Origin: Insulibacter thermoxylanivorax
Lineage (GTDB): Bacteria > Bacillota > Bacilli > Paenibacillales > DA-C8
Length of the DNA stretch: 64,000 bases
Direction: 5' to 3'
Assembly: GCF_015472005.1 (NCBI RefSeq)
Contig: NZ_BMAQ01000048.1
Coordinates: 1-64,000, forward strand
Shown here: positions 1 to 6,937 of the stretch, piece by piece
Numbering within the stretch: the first letter of the stretch is position 1
Layout of the letters: every line of letters begins with the position of its first letter
Translations under genes and position numbers: made by a program
Notes under the pieces: generated by a model
What the model was told of the DNA's origin: nothing
Seen by the model: the letters and a program-made list of their open reading frames with translations, nothing else
Databases searched by the model: none

Positions 1-2
1 CG

Positions 3-83
3 GGAGAGCCTGGAGAGCCGGGTGAACCAGGAGAGCCTGGAGAGCCGGGTGAACCAGGAGAGCCTGGAGAACCGGGTGAACCT
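3..83 (+). repeat. 27-bp coding minisatellite (Gly-Glu-Pro)3
   Basis: Three tandem 27-base units each encode GEPGEPGEP. The first two are identical as far as visible and the third differs by silent changes and a final substitution. They continue leftwards out of the window. This is a collagen-like, proline-rich linker between domains of a secreted enzyme. Confidence 0.85.
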
Positions 84-419
84 GAACCGCCGGTGACAGA
101 GTATCCTGTATGGGATCCGAATGTCGTATACACCAACGAGATCGTGATCCACAACGGGAAACTGTGGCAAGCCCTGTGGTGGACGCAAGGGCAAGAGCCC
201 GGCACCACTGGACCGTGGGGCCCGTGGATCCTGATCGGCGATGCTCCCGGTTATGATCCGGATCCTGTTCCCGTTGATGATTATCCGGCATGGGACCCGA
301 CTGTAATCTATATTAATGAGATCGTATCCCACAACGGACGACTGTATCAATCCCTGTGGTGGAATCAAGGCGTAGAGCCTGGATTGGATCAGAACGGTCC
401 GTGGCGTTTAATTCACTAA
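3..419 (+). CDS. C-terminal part of a secreted chitin-binding protein (two CBM5/12 repeats)
   Basis: The frame is open from the left edge, so the N-terminus lies outside the window. About 28 residues of Gly-Glu-Pro repeats form a linker, followed by two copies of a roughly 40-residue module: YPVWDPNVVYTNEIVIHNG, then WQALWWTQGQEPG, and again YPAWDPTVIYINEIVSHNG, then YQSLWWNQGVEPG. Paired Trp residues and the G(K/R)L(W/Y) turn are typical of CBM5/12 carbohydrate-binding modules, which bind chitin on extracellular chitinases and related enzymes. The missing part is probably a signal peptide plus a catalytic domain, but that cannot be seen. A GTG at 93 would only give a fragment lacking the linker and is not a convincing start. 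A strong terminator follows 10 bases after the stop codon. Confidence 0.8.
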   Translation, partial: GEPGEPGEPGEPGEPGEPGEPGEPGEPEPPVTEYPVWDPNVVYTNEIVIHNGKLWQALWWTQGQEPGTTGPWGPWILIGDAPGYDPDPVPVDDYPAWDPTVIYINEIVSHNGRLYQSLWWNQGVEPGLDQNGPWRLIH

Positions 420-429
420 AACCAGCGGC

Positions 430-462
430 AAACCACTTCATCATGAAGTGGTTTGCTTTTTT
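430..462 (+). terminator. Rho-independent terminator
   Basis: A perfect 11-bp stem (AAACCACTTCA / TGAAGTGGTTT) with a 3-base loop is followed by GCTTTTTT. It ends the chitin-binding protein transcript and faces the convergent deformylase gene. Confidence 0.9.
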
Positions 463-546
463 ATACAGTGGGGCTTGGTTAGCACAGCATCCTCATTGCC
501 CAACAAAAATGCACACATCTTAAGAATGTATGCATAACAAATACGA

Positions 547-1125
547 TTAGAATAAGCTTCTGCAATTCTCCGGCACATAGAAGGGGTTATCGGGATTGAT
601 TCGTTCATAGAACATGATCCCATCCAGATGATCGATTTCATGCTGGAAGACGATGGAGGCATAACCTTTAAGTTTTAATTCCACGGGTTCCCCGTTTATG
701 TCGAAACCCTTAACTCTGATCCGCTCGTATCTTGGGACGAATCCCACGATTTCGCGATCTACAGACAGGCAGCCTTCGCTGGGCGGCAGATAGACCATGG
801 AGACCGAATGACTGATGATTCGCGGATTGATCAGAGTGTGTTCATGCTGCTCGCCCTTCTCATCTTGAAAATAAGCAACGAACATCCGCTTGTTCAGTCC
901 GATCTGGTTTGCTGATAATCCCACACCTTCGCGCAGGTTGTATTTTTTGGCCAGTTCGGGGTTTTGGCTGTTTTTTAGGAAATTCATCATGCAGATTAAC
1001 GTTTCTCGATCTTCTTCTGACAGGGGCAGGCTCACTTCCTGTGTTGGTTGATGAAGAATGGGGTCCCCTTCCCGTACGATATCTTTCATTGTAATGAAAT
1101 ATTTGGAGTGAAATTTATGATTCAT
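547..1125 (-). CDS. def: Peptide deformylase (DefB/YkrB type)
   Basis: Removes the formyl group from the initiator methionine of nascent proteins using a bound divalent metal. All three family motifs are present in 192 residues: GVGLSANQIG (about 67-76), EGCLS (117-121) and HEIDH (162-166). The metal ligands are thus Cys119, His162 and His166, with catalytic Glu163. The stretch SQNPELAKKYNLREGVGLS resembles the YkrB branch of Bacillus deformylases more than the short Def branch. The start at 1125 is chosen because AAGGAG lies 11 bases upstream. An internal Met (MKDIVREGD) matches the usual family start but has no clear ribosome site. The gene is monocistronic and convergent with the upstream gene. 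Confidence 0.95.
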   Translation of the reverse strand: MNHKFHSKYFITMKDIVREGDPILHQPTQEVSLPLSEEDRETLICMMNFLKNSQNPELAKKYNLREGVGLSANQIGLNKRMFVAYFQDEKGEQHEHTLINPRIISHSVSMVYLPPSEGCLSVDREIVGFVPRYERIRVKGFDINGEPVELKLKGYASIVFQHEIDHLDGIMFYERINPDNPFYVPENCRSLF

Positions 1126-1700
1126 CGATCGTCATACTCCTTGAGTGATATAAGCATTGTTATTATAGCAGATCTTGCCCCTGCTGGAGATTGCAATATG
1201 ACGGTCCGGCGATTCGGATGAAAAGAAGAACTTTACATTTCTGAAATGTTCAAGGTAGAATGTAGGTTGAGCGGGGAACCGCGAAGATTAGAAGATTATA
1301 TACTAAATCTAGTATAAAAGATGATGATCGGATTCCTCCGGAAGGTACGATGTTGGTTTTTGTCCTAAATTTAGCATAAAAGGCTCCTGGATCAGCATTC
1401 CATGCAAACTGTTGTATCCTAAAAATCGTATAAAATTGCAGGACTGCATGTGTTTTCAAGGATACAATCAACAGAAAATCCTCCGACTCCGTGTTGGAGC
1501 AGGAGGACTTCCTCGATTCCGTCCCATATCCTCTATAGATCCTAAAATGCTAATGAATCAACAACACCTACTGCGTGCAGTGACCCCAGCGAACCGTGAC
1601 AACAGACTGCCGCCTTATCGCTTATAGCCAACTACAGCCGTCTGCGGTTACTGAGCCCATGTGATCGCTGCCCATCGCAACAACCTCAGCAGACAATGGC
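1126..1700. other. Gene-free stretch with a recurring 19-nt motif
   Basis: No credible coding region is seen in about 575 bases between the deformylase start and the end of the DJ-1 gene. It holds three degenerate copies of a T(A/C)CTAAAttTaGTATAAAA-like motif (listed separately). It should also contain the deformylase promoter near 1126-1170. Confidence 0.6.
1301..1435 (+). repeat. Three copies of a 19-nt intergenic motif
   Basis: Copies lie at 1301-1319 (TACTAAATCTAGTATAAAA), 1363-1381 (TCCTAAATTTAGCATAAAA) and 1417-1435 (TCCTAAAAATCGTATAAAA), spaced 62 and 54 bases apart. A fourth copy in the opposite orientation sits at 58948-58966 in another gene-free stretch (TCCTAAATTTCGTATAAAA on the minus strand). 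The role is unknown. A dispersed intergenic repeat or a protein-binding site are both possible. Confidence 0.6.
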
Positions 1701-2369
1701 TCAGCCCTTGAGCAGCTCGAGCACTTTCTGGGCGGCTGCTTCGCTGGATTGGGGGTTCTGGCCTGTGACCAGCGTGCCGTCGACTTCTACGTGGTTCTCC
1801 CACAGGGGAGCGTGGATGAATTCCGCACCTAATTCTCTTAAACGGCTTTCCAGCAGGAAAGGCATGAGCGTGTCGAATTTGGCTGCCCGTTCTTCATCGT
1901 CCGTGAAGGAGGTCAGCCGCTTGCCTTTCACGTAAGGCTCGCCGTTCTTCAGCGTGATATTAACAAGTGCTGCCGGACCGTGGCAGACTGCGGCGACGAC
2001 CCGTCCGGACTCGGCGAATTCGGCAATCAGCCGCTGCAAGTGTTCATCGTCCGGCAGATCGAACATCGTGCCGTGCCCGCCGGGCAGGAATAGTGCGGCA
2101 TATTCATCTATGCCGTCCAGTTCCCGCACCAACAACGTTTCATTCAGCCGTTCGACGGCTTCCTTCCATTCCTCCTTATTCGCGCTCAAACTCCGCGGAT
2201 CGATCGGCGCCTTTCCGCCTTGTACGCTGGCTACATCGATCGTGTAACCCGCTTGCACGAATAAGTTATATGGTTCTGCGAATTCCGAAAGCCAGATTCC
2301 CGTCGGATGATCCTCATCGATCGACGAGTGGCTGGTGACGACCATAAGTATCTTGTTGGATTGTGACAT
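1701..2369 (-). CDS. DJ-1/PfpI family protein (Hsp31/glyoxalase III-like class I amidotransferase fold)
   Basis: A 222-residue protein of the DJ-1/PfpI superfamily. The nucleophile-elbow motif AAVCHGPAAL places the reactive Cys near residue 129, next to His130. LFLPGGHG lies near 93-100 and the HPTGIWLSEF segment supplies Glu29, as in Hsp31-like members that act as chaperones or glutathione-independent glyoxalases on methylglyoxal. The exact substrate cannot be told from sequence. The start is set at the ATG at 2369, preceded by GGAGGGAACATTCG. A longer reading starting with MWREHS has no ribosome site and would include the Shine-Dalgarno sequence itself. It is divergent from the LysR gene at 2478, which probably regulates it. 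Confidence 0.88.
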   Translation of the reverse strand: MSQSNKILMVVTSHSSIDEDHPTGIWLSEFAEPYNLFVQAGYTIDVASVQGGKAPIDPRSLSANKEEWKEAVERLNETLLVRELDGIDEYAALFLPGGHGTMFDLPDDEHLQRLIAEFAESGRVVAAVCHGPAALVNITLKNGEPYVKGKRLTSFTDDEERAAKFDTLMPFLLESRLRELGAEFIHAPLWENHVEVDGTLVTGQNPQSSEAAAQKVLELLKG

Positions 2370-2394
2370 CGAATGTTCCCTCCACATCGTTATT

Positions 2395-2439
2395 CACTCC
2401 GGAGTGCTGATTCCAGTTTAAGGAATAATGTGGTATGAT
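2395..2439. promoter_or_regulatory. Palindromes in the LysR/DJ-1 divergent promoter region
   Basis: The 108-base gap between the divergent genes holds a perfect 12-bp palindrome CACTCCGGAGTG (2395-2406) and an ATTCC-N7-GGAAT inverted repeat (2410-2426), followed by a TATGAT box at 2434-2439. LysR regulators commonly bind T-N11-A dyads between themselves and a divergent target. Operator function is inferred. Confidence 0.45.
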
Positions 2440-2477
2440 TCAAACAGAAAAAACGATGGGAAGGTATAAAAAAAATT

Positions 2478-3461
2478 ATGGCAGATTTCGAATGGTTCCG
2501 TTCCTTTATCGCGATCTATCGACAGGGTTCCATCTCTTCGGCCGCTGTCCTGCGGCATATGACCCAGCCCGCACTTAGTCAACATCTGGCCTCCCTGGAG
2601 GCAGAGATCGGAGAACCCCTGTTCCATCGTGCGCCGCGGCAGTTGATTCCTACAGAACGAGCCCATAGTCTCTACGCACAGATCGCCCCGGCCATCGACC
2701 GCTTGGAACATGTCAGCACCGGTTTCCACACCCGCATGTCCTCATCCGTCCTGCGCATCGGCGGTCCTGCTGAATATATCTATGAGCGTCTGCTGGAGAA
2801 GATAACGGCTCTTCCCTACCGAATCTCGATTCGCTTGGGAGATCCGCAAAGCTTGCTTCAAGATCTGAAGAACCACGAACTCGATCTCGTTATCGCAACC
2901 CAGCACATCGCAAGTCAGGGCCTTGTCTACAAAGAATTGCTGGAAGAGCGATTCATCTTGACTGCTTCTGCGGAAGAGGAGATGCTGCCAGCTGCGGAGC
3001 CGACTGCGAAACGACGAGTTGCTGATCCAGCAACTGATCCAGCAACTGATCCAGCCACATCTCCATTTTCTTCTCAAGCAGGTCCAGAGCAAGACCCTGC
3101 ATTAATCAAGCGATCCTTGGAACAGAGAAACTGGATCGCCTACAGCTATGAACTGCCCATCATCCGCCGTTTCTGGCAGGAAGCCTTTGGCGAGCGGGCG
3201 ATGATCCAACCTAAGTGGATCGTGCCCGATCTGCGGGCGATTAAGAAGCTGGTGCTGCGCGGCGTGGGGATCAGCGTGCTGCCGGATTATCTGATCCGGG
3301 AGGAACTAACGCGGGGAGAATTACAGGAGTTATGGAGACCGAGCAGATATGCTGCTAATCGGTTGTGGATCGTGTACCGCTCATCCGAGCAGGAAAATCC
3401 CATGTTGATCAAAGCGGTATGTGCGATCAGAGATTTTGAATATGCAGAACTGGATGATTAA
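2478..3461 (+). CDS. LysR-family transcriptional regulator
   Basis: The N-terminus carries the LysR winged helix-turn-helix (residues about 1-60: ADFEWFRSFIAIYRQGSISS, then TQPALSQHLASLEAEIGEPLFHR). The rest is a substrate-binding-like effector domain of normal size (327 residues in total). A low-complexity Pro-Ala-Thr-Asp insertion of about 15 residues near position 185 is encoded by a 12-base tandem repeat (3024-3057) and probably loops out of the effector domain. GGGAAGG lies upstream of the ATG, with somewhat long spacing. It is divergent from the DJ-1/PfpI gene, which is its most likely target. The effector is unknown. Confidence 0.9.
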   Translation: MADFEWFRSFIAIYRQGSISSAAVLRHMTQPALSQHLASLEAEIGEPLFHRAPRQLIPTERAHSLYAQIAPAIDRLEHVSTGFHTRMSSSVLRIGGPAEYIYERLLEKITALPYRISIRLGDPQSLLQDLKNHELDLVIATQHIASQGLVYKELLEERFILTASAEEEMLPAAEPTAKRRVADPATDPATDPATSPFSSQAGPEQDPALIKRSLEQRNWIAYSYELPIIRRFWQEAFGERAMIQPKWIVPDLRAIKKLVLRGVGISVLPDYLIREELTRGELQELWRPSRYAANRLWIVYRSSEQENPMLIKAVCAIRDFEYAELDD

Positions 3462-3631
3462 GCATGCAGCTCGATGAAGTCATCGATCTGGCGAGCGGTC
3501 ATCTCCGGATGCTCAGCAGATCAGATGGGATGCTCGGATCTCACATCAGTACGCTGAGACAAGGTTCATATTGGGTTGAGTACGGCGGGGCAGCCTGATA
3601 AACGAAGGGTGGCGTGAGACACATTCGCTTG

Positions 3632-3886
3632 CTAGACTGACGCTGGGATTCTGTCCGCTGCCTCGTTCTCAACGTATGCCTGCAACGATCTTCTGACGGC
3701 GATTCGGCGAATCATCTCTTGTCTCTCCCGATGGCTCCGTCCGAAGAACTCTGCTTCCTGATACACATCGATGAGTGCCTGCTTGGCGGTTTCCACAGCC
3801 AGCCGCTCATCTCTCAGCATATGGTAACAAATTTGATAGCAGTAGGTTTCGTAGTTTCTAAGGATGTTAAGCCTGGTGTTCATCAT
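3632..3886 (-). CDS. Small protein resembling sigma-70 region 2
   Basis: An 84-residue protein with an excellent ribosome site (AAAGGAG, 7 bases before the ATG at 3886). Residues about 10-45 (NYETYCYQICYHMLRDERL, then AVETAKQALIDVYQEAEFF) resemble region 2 of ECF-type sigma factors, which binds the core polymerase clamp. There is no region 4, so it cannot act as a complete sigma factor. It may be a stand-alone small regulator or a remnant. No partner gene is adjacent. Confidence 0.6.
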   Translation of the reverse strand: MMNTRLNILRNYETYCYQICYHMLRDERLAVETAKQALIDVYQEAEFFGRSHRERQEMIRRIAVRRSLQAYVENEAADRIPASV

Positions 3887-4035
3887 CGCGATCTCCTTTG
3901 TTCAAGACCTCTCATGTAACTTTCAGTATAGAAAACAAATATAAACTTTTTATAAATTCGTTGTTACGAAGTGATTAAGAATTTAGAAAACCAAACAGGT
4001 GATTCTGAGAAAAAGCCCATAGAAACAGCATAATC

Positions 4036-4437
4036 GCGAACTCGAATGCCGGCCTCGGCATCGTGCACAGCATGGCGCATCAGCTGGGATCGGAATATGA
4101 CCTGCCGCACGGTGCAACCAACGCGATCCTGCTGCCTTACGTAATGGAATTCAACATGGAAGCCTGCCCTGAGAAGTTCGCGAATATAGCCAAAGCGATG
4201 GGCGTAGATACTTCCGCGGCTAAGTCCATTGAAGAAGCAGCGAAGATGGCTGTGGATGCGGTGCGCAAACTGTCTAAGCAAGTCGGAATCCCATCCTTGA
4301 AGGAGACTGCCTTTAACCCTGCCGATGTTGAGAAGTTGGCGGAACAAGCGATGAGGGACGTATGTACGGGAGGCAACCCGAGAGAAGTAACCAAGGAAGA
4401 TATCATGAACTTGTATATGAAAGCTTACGAGGGCTGA
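4036..4437 (+). pseudogene. Iron-containing alcohol dehydrogenase, 3' remnant
   Basis: From about 4036 the frame encodes NSNAGLGIVHSMAHQLGSEY, then DLPHGATNAILLPYVMEFN, and a normal C-terminus ending MNLYMKAYEG. This is the C-terminal third of a group III (iron-dependent) alcohol dehydrogenase, including two metal-binding His residues (in MAHQLG and LPHG). Family members are about 380-390 residues. Here roughly 250 N-terminal residues with the NAD-binding domain and the other two metal ligands are missing, and nothing similar is visible upstream in any frame. The homology begins abruptly, so this looks like a 5'-truncated gene. Confidence 0.75.
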
Positions 4438-4460
4438 AACAGATAAGATGATGAATAAAG

Positions 4461-4518
4461 AAGCTTTCGCCGAGAGCTTAGATCATGTCGTGCTGATCGG
4501 CTTGGCGGAAGCTTTTCG
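4461..4518 (+). terminator. Probable terminator of the dehydrogenase remnant
   Basis: Arms AAGCTTTCGCC (4461-4471) and GGCGGAAGCTT (4504-4514) can pair with one mismatch, followed by TTCG. The large loop and short T-run make this only moderately convincing. Confidence 0.4.
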
Positions 4519-4607
4519 TATTGTGTGGCGGCTCCTTAATCATTATTGTATGGAATGATGGGGCTAAAGGATCGAGGAAATGGAATAAAATACATGCGAA
4601 AATCGAA

Positions 4608-4636
4608 TTGACATTCCGCCTCACAGCGAGTAAAAT
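4608..4636 (+). promoter_or_regulatory. Sigma-A-type promoter of tRNA-Lys
   Basis: TTGACA (4608-4613), exactly 17 bases of spacer, and TAAAAT (4631-4636) lie 43 bases before the mature tRNA. It is the best promoter match in this part of the window. Confidence 0.8.
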
Positions 4637-4679
4637 AAATCTTGTTGATTCGCTGAGCGGACAACTTACACAGCAATAC

Positions 4680-4755
4680 GGGCTCTTAGCTCAGTTGGTA
4701 GAGCAGGTGACTCTTAATCATCAGGTCCAGGGTTCGAGCCCCTGAGAGCCCACCA
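4680..4755 (+). tRNA. tRNA-Lys (CUU anticodon)
   Basis: A full cloverleaf is visible. The acceptor stem is GGGCTCT (4680-4686) with AGAGCCC (4745-4751), discriminator A, and an encoded CCA at 4753-4755. The anticodon stem GGTGA/TCATC closes the loop CTCTTAA, giving anticodon CTT. The T-arm contains GGTTCGAGCC. It stands alone, with its own promoter upstream and a terminator-like hairpin downstream. Confidence 0.96.
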
Positions 4756-4772
4756 TACATATGACAAACAAA

Positions 4773-4822
4773 GGGCTGTCCAATAAGTCAGTGAAGACTG
4801 ACCGATGGACAGCCCATTTTTG
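4773..4822 (+). terminator. Terminator-like hairpin after tRNA-Lys
   Basis: GGGCTGTCCA (4773-4782) pairs with TGGACAGCCC (4806-4815), with an inner AGTCAGT/GACTGAC pairing, followed by ATTTTT. The left arm is also the left end of the inverted repeat bounding the next element. Confidence 0.75.
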
Positions 4823-4939
4823 TGTGCATATGAACATGCAGACGAGCAGATCCGGTGCGTGAGACGGCAGGTGTGTGGTACGGCAAGCGCGTGAAACGAC
4901 AGAAATGAGCGTTATAGCGTTCGAATGATGCTATTCGGT

Positions 4940-5180
4940 GTGTGAGACAAAAATTATTGTCGATTCAGGTTGCGTGGAGGCGGAATTAGCTTGCGAGACG
5001 ATAATACTTGATGTCTCAGCTGCGTCGAGGCGGGAACAACGTGCGAGACGACAATACTTGATGTCTCAGCTGCGTGGAGGCGGGAACAACGTGCGAGACG
5101 ACAATACTTGATGTCTCAAGTTACGTCGAGACAGGAACAGCGTGCGAGTCGACAGATCCTGTTGTCTCAGAGTGCGTGTA
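4940..5180. repeat. 50-bp tandem repeat array (about five units)
   Basis: Units begin at about 4940, 4991, 5041, 5091 and 5142, each starting like GTGCGAGACGACAATACTTG and continuing ATGTCTCAGCTGCG. Units 2 and 3 are nearly identical over 50 bases and the outer ones diverge. Every unit carries GAGAC and GTCTC as a short inverted pair, so each could form a small hairpin. There are no unique spacers, so it is not a CRISPR array. Confidence 0.85.
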
Positions 5181-5279
5181 CGTATAAGTGTACGTATAAG
5201 CGGAACTTCGTACGCGAGGGGTACGCGCTAGGCTGCCCATCAGGCAATCATGGCTGACTTATTGGACAGCCCTTTTTGA

Positions 5280-6074
5280 TTATGATCTGAGCTGCAGCAA
5301 GCAGTATGTGAGGATCACCATCACGAGGAGAGCGATGGTATCGCGGGCGTGCCAAGTGAATCTGCGGAAGCGGGAGCGCTTCACGCCGGGGCGGTAACCC
5401 CTGGCTTCCATCGCATCGGCCATCTCTTCTGCTCGCTTCAGCGTAATCGAGAAGAGCGGCAGGAAGATCGGAACCAGCGCCTTCATCTGCTGCAGAAGCG
5501 AACCCTCGCCGATGCGGGCTCCGCGCGAACGCTGGGCATCGATGACTCGCTGCGCTTCATCCAGCAGTGTTGGGATGAGACGCAGTGAGATGGCCAGCAT
5601 GAAAGCGAACTCCGCCGCGGGAATTCGCAGGCGCTGGAGAGGTTTCAACAGGTCGTGGATGGCATCTGCAAGGTCTATCGGTTTGGTCGTCAAGGTGATG
5701 ACCGTGGAGATGAAGACGAGCATGACGAAACGGCTGAAGGCCAGAAGCCCCCGTCTCATCCCATGCTGCGAGATCGTGAAGATACCCCATTCCCAATAGA
5801 TCTTCCCCCCGGCTGTGAAGAACAGCTGCATGCCCACAGTGAACAGAATGATCCAGATCAGCGGGCGAACTCCGCGTACATAGATGCTGAATCCGATCCC
5901 TGTCATGAACATGGCGAGAAATGTAAAGAACCACAACAGCAGCATGGTTGGCCAATTATTCATCAGAAACAAGATCCCGATAAAGCCAATCCCCGCTCCC
6001 AGTTTCGCTCGCGGATCCAAACGATGAATCCATGAATCACCGGCCATATATCGGCCCAGCAGCAGCTGATTCAT
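5280..6074 (-). CDS. ecfT: ECF transporter transmembrane subunit EcfT
   Basis: This membrane scaffold of an energy-coupling-factor vitamin transporter joins an interchangeable substrate-binding S component to the two ATPases. It has 264 residues with several hydrophobic helices. The two Ala-Arg-Gly coupling motifs, in the cytoplasmic helices that touch the ATPases, are visible as RSRGAR (about 184-189) and EARGYRPG (about 225-232). It is last in the order ecfA1-ecfA2-ecfT, with its start overlapping the end of ecfA2 by 4 bases. No S component is adjacent, so this is probably a shared group II module. The cluster is not next to ribosomal protein genes here, where it often lies in Firmicutes. 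Confidence 0.93.
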   Translation of the reverse strand: MNQLLLGRYMAGDSWIHRLDPRAKLGAGIGFIGILFLMNNWPTMLLLWFFTFLAMFMTGIGFSIYVRGVRPLIWIILFTVGMQLFFTAGGKIYWEWGIFTISQHGMRRGLLAFSRFVMLVFISTVITLTTKPIDLADAIHDLLKPLQRLRIPAAEFAFMLAISLRLIPTLLDEAQRVIDAQRSRGARIGEGSLLQQMKALVPIFLPLFSITLKRAEEMADAMEARGYRPGVKRSRFRRFTWHARDTIALLVMVILTYCLLQLRS

Positions 6075-6937
6075 GCGAAGCCCGCCTCGTACAAGGTATC
6101 AGCCAGTTCTTCAGCGGTTAGACAGACCCGCGGCAGCTTGGTGCGCAGTGCTGCTTCGATTCTCAGCTGCAGGCGGCGAGCGCGGGGAAGCTCAACTTGC
6201 AGGGAAGTGAGCCGCTCGGGATCGCTGAGAAGCTCACGGGCGCTGCCTTGCATGACGATCCGTCCTTCAGCCATGATGATCAGTTCCTCAGCATAGCGGA
6301 CGGCATCATCGATGTCTTGCGTGGCCAGAATCGTCGTGGCTTCGTATGTTTGATGCCAGTCATGGATGAGATCGAGGATGTGCATCTTCCCTTCTGGATC
6401 CAAGCCGGCACCGGGTTCATCGAGGAGCAGGACCTCAGGCTTCATGGCCAGGATGCCGGCAAGGGCCGTCCTTCGCTTCTGGCCGCCGGATAGAGAGTAG
6501 GGCGAAGCATGGAGCAATGCCGGATCGAGACCGACACGGATGATCAGTTCCCTCGCTAAGGATTTAGCTTCTGCAAGGGAAACTCCCATATTCAAGGGAC
6601 CGAAACAGATATCCTGTTCCACCGTTTCAGCGAACAGCTGGGTTTCTGGATACTGGAAGACGAGGCCGATTTTATGGCGGATTCGCTGCCAATCTTGCTT
6701 GCTCGTTACGCCGCCGCGGATGACCTGATCTCCGATCTGCACTGTTCCGCTTCGCGGCAGCAACAGACCGCTCAGCACTTTCAATAGAGTTGATTTTCCA
6801 GAACCAGCATGGCCGACGACGGCTGTATAGGAACCCGAACGAACAGCGGCACTCACGGCATGGAGGACATTCGGGGTGCGCAAGGGTCCGGAACGGTAAT
6901 CGACGGAGACATCTGTCAGCGTGATCTGCATAACCAT
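6071..6937 (-). CDS. ecfA2: ECF transporter ATP-binding protein EcfA2
   Basis: ABC ATPase of 288 residues. Walker A is GHAGSGKST (about 42-50), the Q-loop region is FQYPETQLF, the signature is LSGGQKRR (149-156) and Walker B is VLLLDEPGAGLDP (169-181). The Q-loop and overall layout match EcfA2 of the ECF A-A'-T module, which forms a heterodimer with EcfA1. The start overlaps the end of ecfA1 by 22 bases, and a second Met two residues in (MQITLTD) is an alternative start. Unlike its partner it has a canonical signature motif. Confidence 0.92.
   Translation of the reverse strand: MVMQITLTDVSVDYRSGPLRTPNVLHAVSAAVRSGSYTAVVGHAGSGKSTLLKVLSGLLLPRSGTVQIGDQVIRGGVTSKQDWQRIRHKIGLVFQYPETQLFAETVEQDICFGPLNMGVSLAEAKSLARELIIRVGLDPALLHASPYSLSGGQKRRTALAGILAMKPEVLLLDEPGAGLDPEGKMHILDLIHDWHQTYEATTILATQDIDDAVRYAEELIIMAEGRIVMQGSARELLSDPERLTSLQVELPRARRLQLRIEAALRTKLPRVCLTAEELADTLYEAGFA

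Larger units (their letters stand above)
4770..5275. mobile_element. Putative non-autonomous element bounded by 22-bp inverted repeats
   Basis: AAAGGGCTGTCCAATAAGTC (4770-4789, extending to 4791) reappears exactly inverted at 5254-5275. The GGGCTGTCC-type ends recall the termini of IS1182-like insertion sequences, which is a resemblance by memory and not a search result. There is no transposase. The ~500-bp interior consists mostly of 50-bp tandem repeats. No clear target-site duplication was found. It lies between tRNA-Lys and the 3' end of ecfT, and the right arm may double as the ecfT terminator. Confidence 0.5.

Noticed and set aside
1250-1627. Short open frames in the gap after the deformylase gene
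   Set aside because: They span the repeated 19-nt motifs, lack ribosome sites and give low-complexity translations.
4521-4745. 74-residue open frame running through tRNA-Lys
   Set aside because: It translates the tRNA promoter and tRNA itself.
4940-5180. CRISPR-like periodic repeats
   Set aside because: Units are contiguous 50-bp tandem copies with no unique spacers and no cas genes nearby.
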